Of a stretch of DNA of 17,500 nucleotides, positions 11,991 through 17,500 are shown in pieces; the first letter of the stretch is position 1; each line of letters begins with the position of its first letter. Both the position numbers and the translations under genes were made by a program. The DNA comes from Neocallimastix lanati (nom. inval.) (taxonomy: Eukaryota; Neocallimastigomycota; Neocallimastigomycetes; Neocallimastigales; Neocallimastigaceae), in the NCBI GenBank assembly GCA_016946835.1, contig JACVTC010000064.1, positions 967,501 through 985,000 on the forward strand, in the 5' to 3' direction. A model generated the notes under the pieces. That model ran no database searches, was not told the origin of the DNA, and worked only from the letters and a program-made list of their open reading frames with translations.

Positions 11991-12018
11991 AATGATAATA
12001 TGTAGAAACTACATGATA
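10717..12018 (-). pseudogene. LINE ORF C-terminal fragment (post-RT and zinc-knuckle region)
   Basis: An open frame of about 420 codons without internal stops. It matches the C-terminal third of the large LINE protein at 13535-17500: SLDLKPII versus SLSLKPII, YYAPLLGSNK versus YFAPLLGSNK, CFKKWKDSSCIISHLVKNIP versus CFDKWKNSNCIISYLVNNIP, roughly half the residues identical where I aligned them. It retains the Cys/His cluster CPTYCPCCGES...THWILLCP (around 11230-11297), a probable nucleic-acid-binding zinc finger, and a LLLGG motif. It lacks endonuclease and reverse transcriptase motifs, and the frame is not preceded by a convincing ATG (first in-frame stop upstream at 12019-12021). The first 9-10 codons after that stop are flanking DNA. 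It is a dead insertion by structure, although its frame is undamaged, and it belongs to a different subfamily from the large copy. Confidence 0.87.
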
Positions 12019-12059
12019 TTATTAATTATACAACTCCAATGTTACTACATATCCAGTTT

Positions 12060-12260
12060 AAAACAATATAAAACATCAGGTTCACTTTCTACAGTCTTCC
12101 AGTATTCCAGTTTTCACTCTTCGTACTAGAAGCCACTTTAGAAAGGATAACCATATATTATCATCAGAATCACAGAAAGCTGTAATTAGTACACCTGATA
12201 TAGGTTATTCCTTTTCCATCAACCCTCCATGGACCTGGAAAAACAGTCCACTTCATTGGG
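12060..12260. other. unidentified mixed-composition segment
   Basis: About 200 bases of non-A/T-rich DNA (e.g. ccatggacctggaaaaacag near 12226) immediately beyond the truncated 5' end of the LINE copy. All three minus frames I read contain stops and show no LINE motif. It may be the target into which the LINE inserted, or the leftover of another element. Confidence 0.35.
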
Positions 12261-12865
12261 GATGAATTTTAACCTTATTTATTTATTTTTTTTTATAGTA
12301 GCAATTATTCCCAACTTTAAGTTTAATTTATTTATTTATTCATTTATCCAAATTGAACTTTTTTCTTTTAAACTAGAAAGAGAATATTTTTCCATTGCTT
12401 TATTTACTAATTATTATAAAAAATATTAATATATTGTATAAAAAATTGAACATAATAGTTTTTATAAATATTAATGTGAAATAAAAAAAAAAAAATTTTT
12501 TTTTCATAGTATGAAATAAAAGTGCATATTCAAAATTTTTTTTTTTTTATTTTTTCATTCGCAATTATTATGAAACTTTAATTTCATTTATTTATTAATT
12601 TATTTATTTCATGAATATTTTTAATTTTAATGAAAAAACAAAAACAAAAACAAAAAAAAAAAAAAACACGAAATTAATAAAAAAAAAAAATAAATATTAA
12701 TTTATCCAATTAGAACATAATAATATTTAAAATAGTAATGTGAAATAAAAAAGTAATATTCAAAGATAAAGTGTATAAATAAATTTAGAAAAAAAAGTTC
12801 ATATGTAATATATGCAATGAGCCTCATTTCCTTATGGATTAGGGTTTGAATTGACTATCTGAAAG
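12261..12865. other. A/T-rich spacer with a diverged internal duplication
   Basis: About 600 A/T-rich bases. Two related stretches, 12448-12490 and 12713-12765, share gaacataata and taatgtgaaataaaaaa. A third, shorter one is near 12508-12536. No coding content was recognised; the 66-codon plus-strand frame at 12229-12429 is low-complexity. Confidence 0.5.
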
Positions 12866-13200
12866 AAATTATGGTCTTCTCCTTCGAAGGCATTGGCCCT
12901 GCTAGCCTGTCTTACTTGCATTTTCAGTGTTGACGCTCCTGGTTAGTTTGCGCTTATACTTTCGGAAAAGTAACCCTTGTCGAGTACTAGCCAGAGGCAT
13001 AGTTTCTGTAAAGAGAGCCGCAGATCGCACCAAGAATGGCGTTTTTGAATAATCACCAGAAATGATTTGGTTCTTAAACAAAATATTCCATTCCTTTTTA
13101 TAATTTATATCTATTATATCTGCATCCCACCAAGAAGAAAGTTATATAATCGGTACCACGTTACAAATCACTCATTATTCAGAAAGTTACTTAAATTACC
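12866..13200 (-). pseudogene. frame-broken LINE 3' relic
   Basis: Minus-strand DNA homologous to the last ~110 codons of the large LINE ORF. NFLLGG (13126-13143) is followed in another frame by KEWNILFKNQ (13094 down), SGDYSKTPFLV and AALFTETMPLA, matching REWKDLFKCQ, SGAYSDTPFLV and AALLQSIIPIA of the large copy. The nucleotide block gccctgctagcctgtcttac at 12889-12908 aligns to the 3' coding end of the large copy at about 13572-13591. At least two frameshifts and stops make it non-functional. Its left end (3' end) is not bounded by an obvious T run; its right end fades before the T run at 13275. It may extend slightly further (RGNLSNF near 13190-13215 resembles RGNLTND). Confidence 0.85.
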
Positions 13201-13268
13201 ACGATTTTCACCAATTGAACTATTCACTAAATTAGAAGTAACGATATTATAATTTTCATTATCACTAA

Positions 13269-13300
<32 letters not shown>

Positions 13301-13534
13301 AACGGCAGCAAACTTGTTTCATCTTTATTAATTAAATATTTGATAAAATACATGTAATAAAATAATAAAAAAAAAAAGATAAAAAAATAAACAAAAAATA
13401 AAACACAAAATAAAAATAAAATAATGGTATAATATATTCTAGTTTCATTTAATTAATATTTGTAAGACTTCACAAGGGCATTATTATACTGAAGTATAAT
13501 AATTAACTTTGACTTCGCAATGTTAATCATAATT

Positions 13535-16500
13535 TTAAGATACAAAATTATGATCTTCATTGGTTGCGCTAGCCCTGCTGGCCTGTCTTACTGTTTCTTC
13601 AACATTGACGCTCTTGGTAGTAGTAGTACGATTCGATTTGAACCTATTGAACAAAGACCATTGCTGGCCAATAGCAATAGGTATAATCGATTGGAGAAGT
13701 GCCGCAGTAACCACTAAGAACGGAGTATCAGAATAAGCACCTGATTTCATCTGGCACTTAAATAGATCCTTCCATTCCCTTGTACTGTTATTAATACTTC
13801 GACCTCCAAGAAGGAAATTAAACACTTTTTCACACACACTAGAATCAATATACACATTATTTTCAATACTATTACTAACATTACTAAAAACACTATTACT
13901 AATATTATTATTACTATTATAACTATTACTATTATTACTATTACTATTATCATTATTACTATTAACAATATCATTTGTTAGGTTGCCACGGTAAAAAGCA
14001 TTATATAAAAATAAAATTTTATCATTAACTTTACTACGAGTATGATTGAAAAAGGGACAATCAATTAACCAATGACTTATCCATTGTTTATTACTTTTAC
14101 AACAGGGACAAAAATTAGGACACATTTGGTCCACTATTTTTGCAGCTTTAGCAATTCTAGCATCTAATCTATATCCGCTTCGTGCTCTCAATAGCCAATA
14201 GAAACCATATGAAAGATCAGGATAGTCATAACAAAGTTTTATAAATTTTGATGTTTCTTCGAATTTGTTTTTGTCATAAAACTCAGCTTTAATAGAATTG
14301 ATTTTCATATCTCTTTTCCAATAAAAATCCTTGATTTTATTATCGTTATTACCTCTTTTCTCTAGTTTACGTTTAAGAGTTCTACTTTCTTTTGTCCATG
14401 TATATTTTCTAGATTTTGGAATATTATTAACTAAATAGGAAATAATACAATTTGAATTTTTCCATTTATCAAAACATTTGACCTGAGACAAAGCACACTT
14501 AGCTGACAATGGAGGAATATGTAAATCTTTTGAAATAGAATATACATTAATAAATGATTTGGCTTTTTGTATACCTGCAATCCATCTTAATCCTTTATTA
14601 ATTAATTTCTGAGTATTATTTGTTCTCGTTTTATTCGAACCAAGTAAAGGTGCAAAGTAAGAGACTTTACTAAGTACATAAGAGTTAATTATAATCTTCT
14701 TAAATGGAATAGGAATTTTGGAATTTGAAAGAAATTTACTAACAGAAAAGAGAGCTTTAGTTACTTTAGAGTTAAGTAATTTAATAATAGGTTTCAACGA
14801 TAAGCTTTTATCAAATGGTATACCTAAATAGGTATAACATTTAGTTATTGGAATTGGTTGACCAGCAAGATAAAAAGTAGGATCTCTTTTATTTTGAAAA
14901 AGAGGTGTGTCTGGTCGAATCACCATCGTTGCACACTTATTAATTCCAAAATTCATCATATTAAATTTAGCCCATTCATTTACCTTCTTAAGCATTTTTT
15001 TCAACTTAGTTCTTGACGGTGCGCATAAAACAATATCATCCGCAAAGAGTCCACCACAACATCTAGATTCGCCTAAAGGAATTCCAAGTTCTGAAACATC
15101 ATTAAAAATGTCATTAATAAAAAGATTGAAAAGAATTGGTGATAGTGGACAACCTTGTCTAACTCCTTTCATAATATTAAAAGATTCCGAATATTGATCA
15201 TCAATTTTAACACTACCTTTGGATGTCAAATATAGATTTTTTATAAATTGATAACATTTACCTCTAATACCTAAAGCATCTAATTTATATAAAATATTAC
15301 CTATTGGAACAGAATCATATGCCTTTTTTAAATCTAGAAAAGCTAGGTAAGTTTCTTTATTATCATTTTTACGCCTTTGACAAATTTCTCGAATTGAAAT
15401 AAATAAACTAACACATTCTTCTTTAGTACGAAATCCAAATTGCTCTGGCCTAATAAAATTATTTTTAAGTCCATATTCTGAAATTCTTTTGGAGACTATT
15501 TTCGAAATGAGTTTAATACCATTGTTAATCAGAGAGATACCTCGATAATTGTCACAATCAGATAGATCATCTCCTTTTTTAGGAATAGATATAATACTTG
15601 CTTCATTCCATGAGCTAGGAAATTCTCCATTCCAAATTCTTGAGTATATCTTCTGTAAACAATTTAAACCAGAAGAAGAATTATTTACTGAATTTTCGTC
15701 ATCCGGAGGAATTAAAGCTTTATAAAATTCAATAGGAATTCCATCCGGGCCTGAAGCTTTAAAATTTGGAGTAGCCAAAATTGCTTCTCTAATTTCTTCT
15801 ATACTGATGTCTTGATTTATATCCCATTCATTGTGTCTCGTATACCTAATTGTTCCATTGGAAAATTTATTATACCATTCGATTAATGCACTATTGATAT
15901 CAGAATAGCTTGAAGAAAGTTTTTTATAGTGATTGTGCCATACTTCTAACTGTTCTTTAGCAGAAGTAGCTAGTTTACCATTTTTGTCCTTTACTGGAGA
16001 ATTTGACATATTTTTAAATTTATCTACTTTTGCTGTTGTTTTAAGCCATTTCCAAGCTTTTTTAGGGTTATGAGATTTCATATATTCACATCCTGTATTA
16101 ATCCAATGTTGGTATTCAGTTTTCCTATAAATATTACACATATGATGAATAATTTTGCACATTCTATTATATTTATCAATTAATTCTTCAAATTCATCTA
16201 AATTATGATAAGAACCTCTTCTTTTAATGGATTTATATAATTTCATTTTGAGTTTTTGCAAATTAAATATTTTCTGCGACATATGAAAAAAAGATTTTCG
16301 AACTTCTGAAATTGACGTGATATTAAGTTCCTTAGCAATATTGAATGAAGTTGAAATAAATTTCTTTGAAATATCATCAATACTAATATTAGGATCTGGA
16401 ATCACTTCCTCTAATACACTAAAATAGTTGTTGTCAAAAATTGATTCTTTTTCATTTATACATTTTAATCTATCCCATTTAACTGTCTTTTTAGGCAGAG

Positions 16501-17500
16501 AGAAAGAATTATCTGAATTAACTGATGAAAAACATTTACCTTTTATTAATAAAGGTTTATGATCCGAAATGGGGGGAAAGTCAATAAAAGTACCATATGA
16601 AAGTAAATCTAACATATGATCATTGACAATCGCATGATCTATATCAGATTCTCTATTACCTCTACTCCATGAAATTGGGGAGCCCCATAAGGGAAGAATT
16701 TTCCAATTACTAAATTTAGAGAGCAAATTACTTAATTTCTCAGTAGGTAAATTAAAATCACCAACCAACATTGAAGGATGAGAAGAGTGACTATTTAACC
16801 AAGACAATATTTCAATTCTAGCAGCTCTAGCATGAAGGCTATGGCCACTATGAGGTACGTACACATTACCAATAGAACATTTAGTGAAATTCCAAAAATT
16901 ATAAGTATACAAGGAAATAATATATTCATAAGTGTTGTTTTCAAGAGAGGCTTGACAAGAATTATGAAACCCAATATAAAGACCTCTTTTACCGGGAATT
17001 TCATTATTAGCTTTTTTGAAGAAATGTTTGTAGTTTTTTAATGATACTCGACATGGATATTTACTGCTAGAACCTGAACCATTTCCTGTTTCCTGAAAGC
17101 ATAAGAAAAGTGGTTTGTACATTGAAATAAAGAATTCAACACTGTCTTTTTTATCAAAGTTCCATCCATTAGTATTCCAACTGACACATAGAGAAAATTC
17201 TTTAACTGTATTATTATTAATATGAGTGTTATTAATATTATTGGAATTATTATAATTGATTGAACTGAAATTTGAATTCGAATCTGAGCTTGAAACTGAA
17301 TTTAAACATAAATTTGAAATTGAACTTGAACTTGTACTTGAACTTGAACTTGAACTTGAACTTGTACTTGAACTTGTACTTGAACTTGAACTTGAAATTG
17401 TACTTGAACTTGGACTTGAACTTGAACTTGAACCTGTACTTGAACTTGTACTTAAACTTGTACTTGAACTTGAACTTGAGCTTGTACTTGAACTTGTACT
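13535..17500 (-). CDS. LINE endonuclease-reverse transcriptase polyprotein (5' partial)
   Basis: An open frame of 1321 visible codons that enters from the right edge and ends TAA at 13535-13537. The methionine at 17122 is internal: upstream codons are open and encode SWNTNGW (17162-17182), the first catalytic block of the exonuclease-endonuclease-phosphatase fold. Order, numbered from the edge: Ser/Thr repeat (1-65), endonuclease (about 105-320) with WNTNGW, QET (17087-17095), YVPHSGHS, GDFN (16751-16762), SDID and SDH (16559-16567); reverse transcriptase (about 590-905) with NYRGISLIN, QFGFR, FLDLKKAYDS, GVRQGCPLSP, FADD (15035-15046) and YLG; then a Cys/His cluster CPNFCPCC...SHWLIDCP (about 14050-14122) and an Asn/Ser-rich insertion (about 13857-13970). 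The protein nicks target DNA and copies its RNA onto the 3' end. All catalytic motifs are intact, so the copy may be recently active. Confidence 0.95.
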   Translation of the reverse strand, partial: STSSSTSSSSSSSTSLSTSSSTGSSSSSSPSSSTISSSSSSTSSSTSSSSSSSSSTSSSSISNLCLNSVSSSDSNSNFSSINYNNSNNINNTHINNNTVKEFSLCVSWNTNGWNFDKKDSVEFFISMYKPLFLCFQETGNGSGSSSKYPCRVSLKNYKHFFKKANNEIPGKRGLYIGFHNSCQASLENNTYEYIISLYTYNFWNFTKCSIGNVYVPHSGHSLHARAARIEILSWLNSHSSHPSMLVGDFNLPTEKLSNLLSKFSNWKILPLWGSPISWSRGNRESDIDHAIVNDHMLDLLSYGTFIDFPPISDHKPLLIKGKCFSSVNSDNSFSLPKKTVKWDRLKCINEKESIFDNNYFSVLEEVIPDPNISIDDISKKFISTSFNIAKELNITSISEVRKSFFHMSQKIFNLQKLKMKLYKSIKRRGSYHNLDEFEELIDKYNRMCKIIHHMCNIYRKTEYQHWINTGCEYMKSHNPKKAWKWLKTTAKVDKFKNMSNSPVKDKNGKLATSAKEQLEVWHNHYKKLSSSYSDINSALIEWYNKFSNGTIRYTRHNEWDINQDISIEEIREAILATPNFKASGPDGIPIEFYKALIPPDDENSVNNSSSGLNCLQKIYSRIWNGEFPSSWNEASIISIPKKGDDLSDCDNYRGISLINNGIKLISKIVSKRISEYGLKNNFIRPEQFGFRTKEECVSLFISIREICQRRKNDNKETYLAFLDLKKAYDSVPIGNILYKLDALGIRGKCYQFIKNLYLTSKGSVKIDDQYSESFNIMKGVRQGCPLSPILFNLFINDIFNDVSELGIPLGESRCCGGLFADDIVLCAPSRTKLKKMLKKVNEWAKFNMMNFGINKCATMVIRPDTPLFQNKRDPTFYLAGQPIPITKCYTYLGIPFDKSLSLKPIIKLLNSKVTKALFSVSKFLSNSKIPIPFKKIIINSYVLSKVSYFAPLLGSNKTRTNNTQKLINKGLRWIAGIQKAKSFINVYSISKDLHIPPLSAKCALSQVKCFDKWKNSNCIISYLVNNIPKSRKYTWTKESRTLKRKLEKRGNNDNKIKDFYWKRDMKINSIKAEFYDKNKFEETSKFIKLCYDYPDLSYGFYWLLRARSGYRLDARIAKAAKIVDQMCPNFCPCCKSNKQWISHWLIDCPFFNHTRSKVNDKILFLYNAFYRGNLTNDIVNSNNDNSNSNNSNSYNSNNNISNSVFSNVSNSIENNVYIDSSVCEKVFNFLLGGRSINNSTREWKDLFKCQMKSGAYSDTPFLVVTAALLQSIIPIAIGQQWSLFNRFKSNRTTTTKSVNVEETVRQASRASATNEDHNFVS
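13857..13970 (-). repeat. ACT/ATT imperfect microsatellite coding Asn/Ser run
   Basis: Imperfect ACT-ATT repeats inside the large LINE ORF, encoding a stretch rich in N and S between the zinc cluster and the conserved NFLLGG block. The truncated copy at 10717 has no such tract at the matching place, so the run is a lineage-specific expansion. Confidence 0.8.
17280..17500 (-). repeat. TTGAAC/TTGTAC hexanucleotide array coding Ser/Thr
   Basis: A tandem array of hexamers ttgaac and ttgtac, partly in a 12-base period, continuing past the window edge. In the LINE frame it reads AGT TCA / AGT ACA, giving SSSTSSST-type sequence with rare I, P, G and L interruptions, directly before the endonuclease domain. 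There are no stops in this frame. Confidence 0.93.

Larger units (their letters stand above)
13275..17500 (-). mobile_element. large LINE (non-LTR retrotransposon), 5' end beyond window
   Basis: Minus-strand element covering the right quarter of the window. Its ORF (stop at 13535-13537) is followed by a ~230-base 3' untranslated region (13301-13534) and what is best read as its poly(A) tail, T26 at 13275-13300. The tail abuts the older LINE relic. The 5' part, including the ORF start and any ORF1, lies right of 17500. An AP-like endonuclease plus reverse transcriptase and no RNase H motif in view place it with the L1/Tad/Jockey-like apurinic-endonuclease LINEs; clade is not resolved by eye. 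Confidence 0.9.

Noticed and set aside
13747-13974. 75-codon minus-strand frame rich in I and V that looks like a membrane peptide
   Set aside because: It is the shifted-frame translation of the ACT/ATT microsatellite inside the LINE ORF.
17122-17122. Methionine at 17122 as the start of the LINE protein
   Set aside because: The frame is open upstream to the window edge and encodes the SWNTNGW catalytic block, so the Met is internal.

Overview
The window comes from a eukaryotic nuclear genome with extreme A+T content. It has GT-AG introns, long A or T homopolymers, TTA/AAT microsatellites, and islands of clearly coding DNA separated by kilobases of nearly pure A/T. The best fit is a zoosporic early-diverging fungus, most likely an anaerobic gut fungus (Neocallimastigomycota). 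This is inferred from composition, short AT-rich introns, a fungal-type V-ATPase subunit, a Tctex-type dynein light chain and asparagine/serine-rich proteins. It is not proven: Dictyostelium-like composition is the main alternative, and no rRNA or tRNA is present to settle it.

Layout. (1) Positions 48-626, minus strand: the first two exons of a Tctex1-type dynein light chain gene. They are separated by an intron that is mostly a ~270-bp TTA microsatellite, and the gene runs off the left edge. (2) 627-4805: a gene-poor, A/T-only spacer between two divergently oriented genes. (3) 4806-6278, plus strand: a complete five-exon gene for V-type H+-ATPase subunit F (VMA7), 119 residues, reconstructed here from splice sites. 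(4) 7639-9295, minus strand: the decayed relic of an ABCC (MRP-type) ABC transporter. It keeps the N-terminal tag, the second membrane domain and most of the second nucleotide-binding domain, but has lost the first half, the Walker A region and the reading frame. (5) 9821-17500: a retrotransposon cluster with higher G+C than its surroundings. It holds three copies of one LINE (non-LTR) family, all on the minus strand: a 5'-truncated copy with an open 420-codon frame (10588 to about 11990), a frame-broken 3' relic (about 12866-13200), and a large apparently intact element (13275 to beyond 17500). Three further islands of non-AT-rich sequence (9842-10230, 10325-10570, 12060-12260) are unidentified. 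One of them ends in a poly(A) tail on the minus strand, as a retro-inserted sequence would.

The two host genes are unrelated housekeeping functions: a microtubule motor light chain and organelle acidification. The right half is a nest for insertions of one LINE lineage of different ages. The large LINE frame does not begin at the first visible methionine (17122). It stays open to the window edge, and the extra part carries the first catalytic motif of the endonuclease plus a Ser/Thr repeat tract. No clearly new biological system was found. The most useful points are the two intron-split genes that simple open-frame scanning misses, the true extent of the LINE protein, and the unclassified islands.
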